A stretch of DNA of 64,000 nucleotides from Porphyromonas cangingivalis (GTDB lineage: Bacteria; Bacteroidota; Bacteroidia; Bacteroidales; Porphyromonadaceae), in assembly GCF_900638305.1 (NCBI RefSeq), contig NZ_LR134506.1, forward strand, positions 1,674,001 through 1,738,000. The letters run 5' to 3'. The position numbers and the translations under genes were made by a program. A model generated the notes under the pieces. That model was given only the letters and a program-made list of their open reading frames with translations, was not told where the DNA came from and did not search any database. Shown here piece after piece: positions 6,566 to 16,512 of the stretch; positions within the stretch are counted from its first letter, which is position 1, and every line of letters begins with the position of its first letter.

Positions 6566-8661
6566 GATTTTCGACAAATTTACCGAACATCACCTTGACA
6601 ATGAAACACTTGAATCCCATACGCCACTTCATCCTCAACCATGAGATCTTTGGTGCGATACAGATGCTCGAAAAGGAGGCTGTCCCCGAAGTGAGGGATG
6701 CACTCTCGACAATAAAGGAAAACTACTCCTTCCTCTCCGGCTACTTCGTAAGCGGTGGGGACGATCCCGAGCGTGCACGCCTGCTCGATGAGATGAGGAT
6801 GACTCTGGAGGGGGTACGCTATCGCAACGAACTCCTCAAGATAGGCAAATACAGTTACTTCGTGCCCTCACATCACCTCGATGTGGAGCGGGAGGCATCG
6901 CCTGTGCTGGCTCTCGTACAGATGTTGCAGGAGGGTTATGAGCCGGAAGAAGCACCCGGATTTCAGGTGCTGGAGACGTTGTTTGACAAGCTGTGGCAGG
7001 CTCCTCATCTCTCCGATGAAGAGGTGTCGGCACTTCGTTACGTGATGACGGATGGGGAAGGGACTTTCGTGGCTCGTACATTGATCGGTGCGTTGTACCT
7101 CGGACTGTCGATAGGGATAGAGCCTTCGAAGTACGGACTCCTCTTGGAGGCTTGTCGCCACAGCGCACTTGCCGTGCGTGTCCCGGCTTTGGCGGCATTG
7201 CTCCTTGTCTCTGCACAAAATGCGGAAGAACTCCGCGAACTTCGTACCGAGCTTTGGGAGGAAGCTCAGTCTCTTGTCACCATCGCCGAGCCGGAAGAAC
7301 TGTTTGCGGCTTGCAATGCGATCTTCTCTTCGTATCGCACGGAGGAAGACCACCGTATATTCGTCGAACGCATAGAGCCCCAACTCAACGACATCGCACA
7401 GAAGATGAACCTACTCAGGGGAGATGACCTCTTCGAGCGTCTCAAGGATGCGGAAAAGACGGGCGAGGTCTCCGACATCGAACGAACGGTGCTGGATATA
7501 CAGGACGAATTGCCGAAGGATAGGGATCTCACATTTCATACGATACACAAGATGAAGGGCTATCCCTTCTTCGACTCGATACCAAGGTTTTTCCTCCCAT
7601 GGGACAAGCGACATCCCGTGTTGGACACGGAGAATGCCGCAGCGTTCGAGAAGCTACTGCCGATGACCTTCAGGGACGGCATGGTGTGCTCTTCGGACTG
7701 TTATTCGTTCGGGAGCATAGAGTACTGGAAGCAGTTCGTCGAGATGCTCGGGGGCAATCTGCCTGACCTCACAGGAGTGAAGATGGTGCAGGATGCGGAC
7801 TACTATGCCAAGGATTTTGTCTTCGGACTTTACCGTTTTTTGAAGTTGTCGTCATGGGGAGAGAAGTTCCCCGACCCATTCGGAGAAGGTCTTGAGATCC
7901 TGGACATCGATCTCATGGGGCGTGTGTACGACCTGCCGCACCGTCAGGTGTTGCACCGGCTTATCGAGCGACTCGTCACCCTCAAGGAGTACACCCTCGG
8001 CATATCGATGGCGAAGGGGCTCATGCCGACGACCGGTAGCGAAGATACGCATCTATTGAGGCTCCTCGCCGTGGCTCATTACAGAGCCGAAGACTACGAC
8101 AATGCGCGAGCAACACTCGAACAAATCGTGAAGACCGAGGGGCTCTCTTCGGCAATAGCTCTCCGTCTCGGAGCCCTTTATGAGCGTGCCGGAGAGTCGG
8201 AAAAGGCATTCGGGCTCTACGAACAGGCTTATGCCGACGCACCCGAAGATAAGGGGCTTGGCGATGTCTATGCCCGAAGACTGATCGAGAGGGGCTCTCA
8301 TGAAGAAGCATTGAAGGTGCTCTATGCCCTCTTCTTCGCCACAGATGGGAAAGAGCATGAGATCGTGTCGCTCTTGGCAGAGGCTCTACTCATGGCAGGC
8401 AAGGCACAAGAAGCTCTCGAAAGACTTTCGGAGCTGCCTTCAGAAGATGACAAAGTCTTCATCAACAAACAGATCGCACGGATCATCCTTGGCGAACGCT
8501 CAGGTGCACTCGCCGACCTCGCCCCTTGGTGCTCGGAGCATGATGACCGTCTGCACCGATTTTCGACACAAGTCAGACATGTCTTGCCTGCTCACGGCTG
8601 GACCAAAACCGATATTTCGCTCATCCTTGATGCACTGACAATAGCTATATCAAAACTATGA
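6562..8661 (+). CDS. Large TPR-repeat cytoplasmic protein
   Basis: A 699-residue protein without signal peptide or membrane helix, rich in Leu/Ala/Glu and helical throughout. The C-terminal third shows tetratricopeptide-like repeats (for example HYRAEDYDNARATLEQIVK, LGALYERAGESEKAFGLYEQA and EALLMAGKAQEALERLSEL), which usually form protein-binding superhelices. The N-terminal two thirds have no family I recognise but look conserved in style with unannotated Bacteroidota proteins. The ATG at 6562 overlaps the previous stop (ATGA); an alternative ATG at 6601 is also plausible. It overlaps the following lipoprotein gene by four bases. A scaffold role is inferred only from the repeats. Confidence 0.75.
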   Translation: MRFSTNLPNITLTMKHLNPIRHFILNHEIFGAIQMLEKEAVPEVRDALSTIKENYSFLSGYFVSGGDDPERARLLDEMRMTLEGVRYRNELLKIGKYSYFVPSHHLDVEREASPVLALVQMLQEGYEPEEAPGFQVLETLFDKLWQAPHLSDEEVSALRYVMTDGEGTFVARTLIGALYLGLSIGIEPSKYGLLLEACRHSALAVRVPALAALLLVSAQNAEELRELRTELWEEAQSLVTIAEPEELFAACNAIFSSYRTEEDHRIFVERIEPQLNDIAQKMNLLRGDDLFERLKDAEKTGEVSDIERTVLDIQDELPKDRDLTFHTIHKMKGYPFFDSIPRFFLPWDKRHPVLDTENAAAFEKLLPMTFRDGMVCSSDCYSFGSIEYWKQFVEMLGGNLPDLTGVKMVQDADYYAKDFVFGLYRFLKLSSWGEKFPDPFGEGLEILDIDLMGRVYDLPHRQVLHRLIERLVTLKEYTLGISMAKGLMPTTGSEDTHLLRLLAVAHYRAEDYDNARATLEQIVKTEGLSSAIALRLGALYERAGESEKAFGLYEQAYADAPEDKGLGDVYARRLIERGSHEEALKVLYALFFATDGKEHEIVSLLAEALLMAGKAQEALERLSELPSEDDKVFINKQIARIILGERSGALADLAPWCSEHDDRLHRFSTQVRHVLPAHGWTKTDISLILDALTIAISKL

Positions 8662-9749
8662 AAAGATTGATACCCAACATCCTTGCCCTCCTCGTGCTGG
8701 CAGTCCTGATGTTTTCTTGCGGAAAGCGTAAGGCCCTGGACAAAGGTCTGTGGGCTTTGGAGATCGACTATACCTCCTCATCACCACTCGACTCGGTGTG
8801 GTACTTGTACACTTTCGGTACCCATTCGGTAAGCATAGACACTTTGGAGAGAGCATCCGTGGAGGGTCGCATCACTTTCGAACACGTCTTCGAACGAGAC
8901 ACCCTCGATCTCTGTCTTCTCTATGACGGCTCAGGAGATATACTTTTACCCATCTTCCCCGACCCCGGCTATCAGTTCTCGACACTCAAGCTCGACAAGA
9001 AAAACCCGAAGATAAAAGCCGAAGGGATGCGTTATGCCGAAGACCTCACGAAATGGCTGAGCTTCTTGCGTGGAGAAGCACTCCCCGACAGCATCCGACA
9101 AGACAGTCTCCACACCTTCCTGACCTCGATGCTCCGCCACAAAGCAGGGGCAATGATCTTCACGCATTACAACCTCTCCGGTGACACCTCCGAGATCGCC
9201 AGGAGAGCCAGAGGCATCGGTCAGAACCTTATACTGGAGGACAGAGAACTCATAAACGTCATCGGGGTGAGCTCCAACAGATTATCTTACCTAGATCCGT
9301 ACAATCGTCACCGTAGCGTGGGTACGACACTTCCGATCGAAATAAAGGACAAGAAGGGCACATCGCTGCTGAAGGTGAGCACCTTTGCAAAGAAGAAAGG
9401 GGTGGCACTGTATCAGTTCACGACCCTTTACAAGGGTGACTCCCTCTCCACAGCCATTGCCACCAAGGTGATCAAGAAGATGGATTCGCTCAAGATACCG
9501 CTCCTCACCACGCTCGTAGAGACCGACAAGTTGCCCAAAGAGTGGAAGTCACATCCGATAGGTCAGGTGGCCAAGACACCGTCATACTTCCTCGTCGACT
9601 CCCTCGGAGAAGCGAGCGAGTTTGCGACCCAACGCCGTATCAACCGACTGCCCACCTATCTCCTCGTCGATACCCTCGGGATGATCAAGGAGCAGTGGCA
9701 CGAAGCCGACAGCGTATTTGCTCACTTCGCAAAGGAGCAGAAGAAATGA
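8658..9749 (+). CDS. Lipoprotein with a thioredoxin-like C-terminal domain lacking CXXC
   Basis: A 363-residue lipoprotein: the N-terminal signal ends in MFSCG, a good lipobox with Cys at residue 21. Residues about 30-130 resemble the DUF4369 domain often placed before TlpA-like thioredoxin domains in Bacteroidota. The C-terminal part has the strand pattern of a thioredoxin fold (LPTYLLVDTLGMIKEQW, where cis-Pro and the following strand are seen), but there is no CxxC pair, so disulfide exchange is unlikely. It overlaps the TPR gene by four bases and comM by four bases, so these genes are co-transcribed. Function unknown. Confidence 0.68.
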   Translation: MKRLIPNILALLVLAVLMFSCGKRKALDKGLWALEIDYTSSSPLDSVWYLYTFGTHSVSIDTLERASVEGRITFEHVFERDTLDLCLLYDGSGDILLPIFPDPGYQFSTLKLDKKNPKIKAEGMRYAEDLTKWLSFLRGEALPDSIRQDSLHTFLTSMLRHKAGAMIFTHYNLSGDTSEIARRARGIGQNLILEDRELINVIGVSSNRLSYLDPYNRHRSVGTTLPIEIKDKKGTSLLKVSTFAKKKGVALYQFTTLYKGDSLSTAIATKVIKKMDSLKIPLLTTLVETDKLPKEWKSHPIGQVAKTPSYFLVDSLGEASEFATQRRINRLPTYLLVDTLGMIKEQWHEADSVFAHFAKEQKK

Positions 9750-11314
9750 GCCACACCTCCGACACCCCTATCCTCGTCAAGGTCTTTGCCTCCGCGGTGA
9801 GTGGGATCAGTGCCACCACGGTCGTCATCGAGGCGCAGGCATCGAGAGGGACACGGTTCATGCTTGTCGGTCTGCCCGACACCGTCGTCAAGGAGAGCCA
9901 TCAGCGAGTGGTCACAGCGATCAAACAGAGTGGTCTTGCCTATCCCGTCATGCGGTACATCATCAACATGGCACCGGCAGACATCAAGAAAGAAGGGGCG
10001 AGCTATGACCTCCCCCTCGCCATCTCCATCCTCGCCTCCACGGGTGCGGTCTCGACCGAAAGGCTCGCCACTACCGTCATCATGGGCGAACTCTCCCTCG
10101 ACGGCTCCATCCAACCCGTCCAAGGCATCCTGCCTATGGCACTCACGGCAAGGAAAGAGGGTTTCGAGAGCATCATCGTCCCCTCCGCCAATGCCCGTGA
10201 AGCTGGGGTGGTCGAAGGGCTCAACGTCTACGGCGCAAGCCACCTCGCAGATGTCGTCGCCTTTCTCAATGGCGAAGACGAGCGTCTGCCCCGCCACGCA
10301 GGTGACGATGCTCTTTTTGACGAAGGGGATGCCTTCCCCCTCCTCGACTTCGCAGAGGTCAAGGGACAAGAGACCGTCAAGCGTGCCATGGAGATCGCCG
10401 CAGCAGGTATGCACAACATCATCATGGTAGGACCTCCGGGCAGTGGCAAGTCGATGATGGCAAAGAGGTTGCCCACGATCCTACCACCGTTCGATCCCGA
10501 CGAAGCTCTGGAGACCACTATGATACACTCCGTGGCAGGCACATTGCCGAGCGGTACCGCGTTGATGAAAGAGAGACCCTTCAGAGCACCCCATCACAGT
10601 ACTTCGAATGTCGCCCTCGTGGGTGGCGGATCTTTCCCCAAACCGGGAGAGATCAGTCTCGCACACAATGGTGTCCTCTTCTTGGACGAACTGCCCGAGT
10701 TTGCCCGCAATGTCCTCGAAGTCCTTCGTCAGCCTCTCGAAGACCGTGCCATCACCATATCGAGAGCAAAGATGACGACGACATTCCCGGCTTCATTTAT
10801 GCTCGTCGCTTCGATGAACCCCTGCCCTTGTGGCAACTACAATAATCCCCTCAAGGCCTGCCGTTGTGCCCCTTATCAAGTGACCTCCTACCTCAATCGC
10901 ATCTCGGGACCTCTCCTCGATCGCATCGACCTGCAGGTGGAGATCGTCCCCGTCCCCTTCGATGCCCTTGCCGACCGCACTCCGTCCGAGTCGAGTGCCG
11001 TGATCCGTGAGCGTGTCGTCAAGGCAAGGGAGATACAGCGTGAGCGATTCAAGGACTTCGCTCACATCTTCAGCAACGCACAGATGCCTCCCGCCCTCCT
11101 CAAAGACTTCGTCCGTGTCGACAACGCGGGACTCGAACGCCTCCGTGTCGCGATGGACAAGTTTGCCCTCTCGGCACGTGCCTATGACAGGATCCTCAAG
11201 GTCAGCCGTACCATTGCCGACCTCGCAGGGAGTGCGGACGTCACTGCCACCCACATCGGCGAAGCCGTGGGCTACCGACGACTCGACAGGGAGAGTTGGG
11301 GACAGTTCGGGTAA
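9746..11314 (+). CDS. comM: YifB/ComM family Mg-chelatase-like AAA+ ATPase
   Basis: A 522-residue cytoplasmic AAA+ protein. The N-terminal Lon-protease-like domain (residues 1-170, with GLPDTVVKES and ADIKKEGASYDLPLA) is followed by the AAA core with Walker A GPPGSGKSMMAKRL, Walker B VLFLDELPEF and a zinc-finger-like Cys cluster (MNPCPCGNYNNP...CRCAP). In Haemophilus and Vibrio, ComM is a branch-migration helicase acting during natural transformation; the Bacteroidota role is assumed similar. The start overlaps the lipoprotein stop (ATGA). An earlier in-frame extension lies inside the lipoprotein gene and is rejected. Confidence 0.92.
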   Translation: MSHTSDTPILVKVFASAVSGISATTVVIEAQASRGTRFMLVGLPDTVVKESHQRVVTAIKQSGLAYPVMRYIINMAPADIKKEGASYDLPLAISILASTGAVSTERLATTVIMGELSLDGSIQPVQGILPMALTARKEGFESIIVPSANAREAGVVEGLNVYGASHLADVVAFLNGEDERLPRHAGDDALFDEGDAFPLLDFAEVKGQETVKRAMEIAAAGMHNIIMVGPPGSGKSMMAKRLPTILPPFDPDEALETTMIHSVAGTLPSGTALMKERPFRAPHHSTSNVALVGGGSFPKPGEISLAHNGVLFLDELPEFARNVLEVLRQPLEDRAITISRAKMTTTFPASFMLVASMNPCPCGNYNNPLKACRCAPYQVTSYLNRISGPLLDRIDLQVEIVPVPFDALADRTPSESSAVIRERVVKAREIQRERFKDFAHIFSNAQMPPALLKDFVRVDNAGLERLRVAMDKFALSARAYDRILKVSRTIADLAGSADVTATHIGEAVGYRRLDRESWGQFG

Positions 11315-11356
11315 GATAAATATACGGGGCTATATGTTTTTGCCCACGAAAAGAAA

Positions 11357-11418
11357 TTTTGTCCCACGACAGAAAGCATTCTGTCAAACAACAGAAAAGA
11401 TTCTGTCGGCCGTCAGAC
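11357..11418. repeat. Tandem palindromes, TTCTGTC/GACAGAA family
   Basis: TTTTGTCCCACGACAGAAAG (11357-11376) and TTCTGTCAAACAACAGAAAA (11379-11398) are two small palindromes in direct order, followed by a third half-site TTCTGTC at 11401. They match the module at 5701-5720. They fill most of the gap between comM and polA and end 22 bases before the polA start. Confidence 0.75.
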
Positions 11419-11439
11419 AACAACAGACACTACACGATT

Positions 11440-14253
11440 ATGAAGAAGAAACTATATCTCCTCGATGCTTATGCCCTGATATACAGAGGCTATTTCGCAT
11501 TCATCCGCAACCCTCGCATCAACAGTCAGGGCAAGGACACTTCGGCCGTCTTCGGCTTCCTCCTCACCTTCGACGAGATCCGCAAGAAGGCCAAGGACGA
11601 CTACCTTGCCGTGGTCTTTGACCCCAAGGGACCTACCTTCCGCCACGAGACCTACCCCGAGTACAAGGCTCAGCGTGAGGAGACACCCGACTCGATACGT
11701 TTCGGTGTTCCTTACATCAAAGAGATCATCAAGGGGATGGGGGTACAGATCTACGAAGTCCCTCGCTACGAGGCGGATGACGTCATCGGCACGATAGCCA
11801 AGAGAGTAGGAGAGAGCGGAGAGGCAGAGGTACTCATGGTCACTCCCGATAAGGACTATGGCCAACTCGTGTCGGACAATGTCTTCATCTACAAACCCCT
11901 CAAAGGGGCAGAGTTCGAGCGCATAGGCCCTGCCGAAGTGGTGGAGAAGTACGGCATCCGCAACCACGGTCAGGTCATCGACCTCCTCGCCCTCATGGGC
12001 GATGCTTCGGACAATGTCCCCGGTGCACCGGGGGTGGGCGAAAAGACAGCAGCCAAACTCTTGTCTCAATACGACGATGTGGACGACATCTATGCCCACG
12101 TGTCGGAGATCAAGGGCAAACTGGGTGAGCGTCTTGCGGAGCATGAGGCACTTGTGAGACTTTCGCGCGAACTCGTCACCATCGTCACCGATGCGCCTGT
12201 GGACTTCGCCCTTGAGGACTGTAAGATCCGTGAGATAGACCTCCCTGCGATCACTCGCATATATGAAGAGCTGGAGATCAAGACCCTTCTCAAAAAGGTC
12301 ACGGAGGAGGCGACATCTACACCTGCCCCTTCCCCCACGGAGGTGCAGCAGGCTTCGCTCTTCGGGGATCTCTTTGCACCCAAGGCAGAGACGCCTGCCG
12401 AGGAGGACACGGCTTCGGATAGCCTTTCGAGCTACCGTACCATCTCGGACGAGAAGCCCGAATACCATACCGTCACCACGTTGAAGGGAGTCGAAGACCT
12501 TGCCCTCAGACTCATGCAGAGCGATGTCTTTGCATTCGACACGGAGACGGACGGACTCGATGCCCTTACCGCAGGGATCGTGGGGGCTTCGTTTGCCTGC
12601 AAGGAGGGCGAAGCGTGGTACATCCCCCTTCCCGAGGACAAGGCAGAGGCCACGGCTCTCCTCGCTCCCCTTGTACCTCTTTTTGCTCGCAAGGACATCC
12701 TCAAGGTGGGGCAAAACATCAAGTTTGACCTCGAAGTACTCATGCGTTACGGCATCACACCTTGCGCTCCCTACTTCGACACGATGATCGCTCACTACCT
12801 CCTCAATCCCGAACTTTCGCACGGCATGGACTATATGTCAGAGAATTATCTCGGCTATCGACCCATACCGATCACCGACCTTATAGGCCCTAAGGGTAAG
12901 AAGCAACTCAGCATGCGTGATGTGCCGGTCGAAAAGGTCGCTCCCTATGCGGCCGAAGATGCGGATGTCACGCTCCGTCTGTACCACTTCCTCCGTCCAC
13001 AGATCGAAGAACGTTCGTTGGGGAGTCTTTTCTACGACTTGGAGATGCCACTCATGGAGGTCCTTATGGCGATGGAGCAGGAAGGAGTCGCCCTCAATAC
13101 CGCTGAGCTACGCACCGTGGCGACGGATATGGAGGCTCGACTGTCGGTACTCGAAAAGGACATATATGAGAGCGCAGGGGTAGAGTTCAATATCAATTCG
13201 CCCAAGGTCGTGGGAGAGGTCCTCTTCGACCGCTTGGGACTGGGTAGCAAGCACAAAAAGACAAAGACAGGCAACTATGCCACCGGTGAGGAGATCCTCC
13301 AGAAGCTCAAGAGCGAGCACCCCGTGGTGGAGATGATCCTGCGTTATCGTGGTCTGCGCAAACTCCTATCGACCTATGTAGAGGCATTGCCCGAGCTCAT
13401 CAACCCTGCCACAGGACGCATCCACACGACTTACAATCAGACCGTGGCTGCCACAGGGCGTCTCTCCAGCACCAACCCCAACCTCCAGAACATCCCCATC
13501 CGAGACGATGATGGGCGTGAGATCCGTAAGGCTTTCACCGCCCATGATCCACAGACGGATGTATTCGTGTCTGCGGACTACTCACAGATCGAACTCCGTC
13601 TCATGGCGCACCTCTGTGGCGATGAAGCACTTGTCGAAGCGTTCCGTACGGGGCAGGACATCCATGCTGCCACGGCCGCAAAGATCTTCGGTGTAGCACT
13701 CGATGAGGTGACTTCGGAGATGAGACGTCGTGCCAAAACGGCAAATTTCGGGATCATTTACGGTATCTCATCGTTCGGCTTGAGCGAACGCCTGAGCATC
13801 CCACGTAAGGAGGCATCCGAACTCATAGACGGCTACTTTGCCTCTTATCCTAAGGTCAAGGCCTATATGGACAAGGTCATCGCCGAAGCTCGTGAAAAGG
13901 GCTACGTCGAGACCATCCTTGGTCGTCGTCGTTACCTCAAGGACATCCACGCAGGTAACGCTGTCGTGAGGGGTTATGCCGAGCGCAATGCTGTCAATGC
14001 ACCGATCCAAGGCTCTGCAGCAGACATCATCAAACTCGCTATGGTACGCATCTCAGAGCGTCTCGAAAAAGAAGCATTGGGGGCTAAGATGATCCTTCAG
14101 GTGCATGACGAACTCAACTTCTCTTGCCCCAAGGCAGAGTTGGATCGCCTCTCCGTCATCATCAGAGAAGAGATGGAAGGGGTATGCCCATCACTCTCAG
14201 TACCTCTCACTGTGGACATAGGCAGTGGTGACAATTGGCTCCAAGCGCACTGA
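11440..14253 (+). CDS. polA: DNA polymerase I
   Basis: Repair and Okazaki-fragment polymerase of 937 residues, full length. The N-terminal 5' nuclease (about 1-290) shows LYLLDAYALIYRGYFAF, VFDPKGPTFRHE and ALMGDASDNVPGAPGVGEKT. The 3'-5' exonuclease appears intact: FDTETDGLDAL, GQNIKFDLEVL and YAAEDADVTLRLY hold the catalytic acidic residues. The polymerase part has DYSQIELRLMAHL (motif A), RRRAKTANFGIIYGIS (motif B) and QVHDELNFSCP (motif C). The ATG at 11440 gives the standard N-terminus; an upstream in-frame ATG falls in the palindromic repeats and is rejected. Confidence 0.97.
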   Translation: MKKKLYLLDAYALIYRGYFAFIRNPRINSQGKDTSAVFGFLLTFDEIRKKAKDDYLAVVFDPKGPTFRHETYPEYKAQREETPDSIRFGVPYIKEIIKGMGVQIYEVPRYEADDVIGTIAKRVGESGEAEVLMVTPDKDYGQLVSDNVFIYKPLKGAEFERIGPAEVVEKYGIRNHGQVIDLLALMGDASDNVPGAPGVGEKTAAKLLSQYDDVDDIYAHVSEIKGKLGERLAEHEALVRLSRELVTIVTDAPVDFALEDCKIREIDLPAITRIYEELEIKTLLKKVTEEATSTPAPSPTEVQQASLFGDLFAPKAETPAEEDTASDSLSSYRTISDEKPEYHTVTTLKGVEDLALRLMQSDVFAFDTETDGLDALTAGIVGASFACKEGEAWYIPLPEDKAEATALLAPLVPLFARKDILKVGQNIKFDLEVLMRYGITPCAPYFDTMIAHYLLNPELSHGMDYMSENYLGYRPIPITDLIGPKGKKQLSMRDVPVEKVAPYAAEDADVTLRLYHFLRPQIEERSLGSLFYDLEMPLMEVLMAMEQEGVALNTAELRTVATDMEARLSVLEKDIYESAGVEFNINSPKVVGEVLFDRLGLGSKHKKTKTGNYATGEEILQKLKSEHPVVEMILRYRGLRKLLSTYVEALPELINPATGRIHTTYNQTVAATGRLSSTNPNLQNIPIRDDDGREIRKAFTAHDPQTDVFVSADYSQIELRLMAHLCGDEALVEAFRTGQDIHAATAAKIFGVALDEVTSEMRRRAKTANFGIIYGISSFGLSERLSIPRKEASELIDGYFASYPKVKAYMDKVIAEAREKGYVETILGRRRYLKDIHAGNAVVRGYAERNAVNAPIQGSAADIIKLAMVRISERLEKEALGAKMILQVHDELNFSCPKAELDRLSVIIREEMEGVCPSLSVPLTVDIGSGDNWLQAH

Positions 14254-14280
14254 TCCACCCTCAAACAACGAAGAAAAATC

Positions 14281-16185
14281 ATGAGACACACGGCAATACT
14301 ACTCCTATATACGGTGGTGGCTGTGTGTCTCTTTTCATTGTCCGCAAAGGCTCAGGAGCCACGGAGAGAAGAGCACACCGAGCTCCTACTGCGTCATATA
14401 GATGACGATGAGGAGCGTGAAAGGGTCGCCGAAGTCCTGCAAACCCTCCTTGATCACCCTCTCGATCTCAACAAAGCCTCATCCGAGGAGCTCTCCACCA
14501 TCCCCTTCTTCGATGCCTTTTTCGTCCGCAACCTTCTCCTCGAACGCTCACGCAGAGGGGGCTTTCGCTCCGTCTACGACCTCAAGCAGATCAGCGGAGC
14601 ACCGATATTGTACTTACCGCTGTTGGAACCATTCCTCACGGTCTCTCCGATGGATGAAGGACAACGCCCCATCCCTCGTCGGGGTCGCCTCCATATCGGA
14701 ACCGGCACAGATCTGTCCAAGGGGATAAAGTTCACCGACCGCCTTGCACCGATGATCCATTTCGAGAGCCTCTCCGAGCGTAGTTGGTCGGCTTATCTCG
14801 TCGCCGAAAGGGATAGAGGTGAGCCGGCCCAACCCCTGCACCGCGGACTCTTCGATCATCTCTCCTTCACCCTCACAAAGGCATGGGCAGGGCACACGGA
14901 CAATGCCCTCGATCATAGTCTCCTCATCGGGGACTTCAGGATCAATACGGGTCAAGGGCTGGTGATGGGGATGTCACGCTCCTACTTCTCCCACCTCGAA
15001 AGCCGGATGGGCACACCCTCCTTCGTGCGCTCACCCCTCCGCCCACATCATTCGGCAAGGGAGTACGGTTTCCTTAGAGGGGTTGCAGGACGACTGTCGA
15101 TGAGCGAAACCTTGTCGCTCAACCTCTTCTGCGGATACGAAGCCCTCGATGCTCATCTCGAAGGGAGACAAGTCCTCACCCTCTACCGCACGGGGATGCA
15201 CCGCACACCCTCGGAGCAGAAGCACCGAAATACGGCTCGTAGGGAAGTCGTGGGGAGCTATCTATCCCTCGACAGAGAAGCCTTCCACCTCGGTCTGCTC
15301 GGTGTGGCGCACCGTTATAGAGGTGAAGAAGGTACACTCATACGGCACAATCCCTCGGGACGGCAAGAGCCTGCACTCACCACCGCCCTCGACTGGCGAG
15401 TACAAGCAGGCGATCTGCTTCTCTGGGGCGAAAGTTCGCTCCCGATCCGTCAAGCCTTGGCAACGACAGCAGGCTTCTCTCTGTACGATGATTATTGGGG
15501 TCGATGGACCTTGGCAGGGCGTTATCTGGGCAAAGATTATGCCACCCCTTACGCCTCCCCCGAGAGCCGATACAGCAATGCACGCAATGAGAAAGCTCTC
15601 TCTGCGACATGGCATGGAGAAGTCGGTAGAGGCCTGCTGGGGACGCTTTATGCCGAGTATTATCGCTCTTTGGTGCCCGACCCTCGTCGCCGCTCTGAGC
15701 AAGGGAGACTCTTCTCCGCTCGCTTGGACTACCGGCATAGAGACTTTATGGCGACCATCCGCTGGCGAAGCCACCTCACGGACGAAGACCAACGCCACAG
15801 CTTGAGGACGACCCTCGACCGCACCATGAGCTCCGGATGGACGATAAAGTTCGGAGGGCAACTGTCCTTCAGACACCTCTCGGCACTCTCCAAGGCCGTC
15901 TCTCTCCGTCTGCGTTATGCCCAAGAGAAGCTACAATGCGAAGGCGGACTTCACCTCTTCGATGCCCGAGCCCTCCCCCTCCGTGCCGATGCCGCATATA
16001 TGCCCTACAGCTACTACATCCCGATGCTCCGAGGTGCAGGCCTGCGCCTCATCACCAAGGTGCGCCTATCCCTGAGCCCTCGCACCCTCCTTCACCTCCG
16101 CTACACCCCGACCCTCTACTTTCACCGTCCCACGACACCACTCTCACCCCTCCTCGATCTCGCCCTCTCCCATCGCCTCCACTGA
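14281..16185 (+). CDS. Helix-hairpin-helix protein with predicted beta-barrel body
   Basis: A 634-residue exported protein with a signal peptide ending near LSAKAQ (about residue 24). Residues 55-115 hold ComEA-like helix-hairpin-helix motifs (LDLNKASSEELSTIPFFDAF and RGGFRSVYDLKQISG). The rest, about 480 residues, is a run of amphipathic strands rich in aromatic and Arg residues, like outer-membrane barrels. This architecture is common but uncharacterised in Bacteroidota. It starts 27 bases after polA and may be read with it. DNA uptake is one possible role, given HhH domains bind DNA and comM lies two genes upstream, but that is speculation. Confidence 0.72.
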   Translation: MRHTAILLLYTVVAVCLFSLSAKAQEPRREEHTELLLRHIDDDEERERVAEVLQTLLDHPLDLNKASSEELSTIPFFDAFFVRNLLLERSRRGGFRSVYDLKQISGAPILYLPLLEPFLTVSPMDEGQRPIPRRGRLHIGTGTDLSKGIKFTDRLAPMIHFESLSERSWSAYLVAERDRGEPAQPLHRGLFDHLSFTLTKAWAGHTDNALDHSLLIGDFRINTGQGLVMGMSRSYFSHLESRMGTPSFVRSPLRPHHSAREYGFLRGVAGRLSMSETLSLNLFCGYEALDAHLEGRQVLTLYRTGMHRTPSEQKHRNTARREVVGSYLSLDREAFHLGLLGVAHRYRGEEGTLIRHNPSGRQEPALTTALDWRVQAGDLLLWGESSLPIRQALATTAGFSLYDDYWGRWTLAGRYLGKDYATPYASPESRYSNARNEKALSATWHGEVGRGLLGTLYAEYYRSLVPDPRRRSEQGRLFSARLDYRHRDFMATIRWRSHLTDEDQRHSLRTTLDRTMSSGWTIKFGGQLSFRHLSALSKAVSLRLRYAQEKLQCEGGLHLFDARALPLRADAAYMPYSYYIPMLRGAGLRLITKVRLSLSPRTLLHLRYTPTLYFHRPTTPLSPLLDLALSHRLH

Positions 16186-16512
16186 CAACAAAGAGAAAAG
16201 TCCGCCTTATCTCAAAGCAAACCTCAACATCTCCCAAAGCCAAAAGACTTCCGATCCCCTCCTCTTTCGGGATACTACCTTCGAAACAATGGGGGCTTAC
16301 ACACTTCTTTAGGACAGTATCAAGAACCATGAATGCTCTTTAGAAGCTTATCAAAATTTTAAGCGAGATACCATTAGCAAATGGTATCTCGCTTAAAGAT
16401 GTTTTTTAAGGAACTTCTATTTAGAAGTAATCTATAATTCAGTATCTGACTTTAAGAGGTACTTCAGTTAAAAGTCACTGATCTTTGAGTGACTCACAAA
16501 CGGTTCCTTGAC
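16186..16512. other. Non-coding gap between convergent genes
   Basis: This 327-base gap holds one strong bidirectional hairpin (16358-16397). No gene is recognisable in it. The base composition falls abruptly toward A/T from about 16340 onward, marking the edge of the AT-richer protease locus. Confidence 0.6.
16358..16397. terminator. Bidirectional terminator, perfect 18-bp stem
   Basis: TTTAAGCGAGATACCATT pairs perfectly with AATGGTATCTCGCTTAAA across the loop AGCA; a T-run follows shortly on the right. It separates the HhH gene (+) from the BACON lipoprotein (-). Confidence 0.85.

Noticed and set aside
9542-9745. N-terminal extension of comM by 68 codons
   Set aside because: The extension overlaps the lipoprotein gene and has no ComM-like sequence; the ATG at 9746 gives the standard start and an ATGA overlap.
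11452-12822. 456-codon open frame on the minus strand
   Set aside because: It lies entirely inside polA, whose protein has all family motifs. The antisense frame is open because of codon bias (high GC at third positions) and has no recognisable family or start context.
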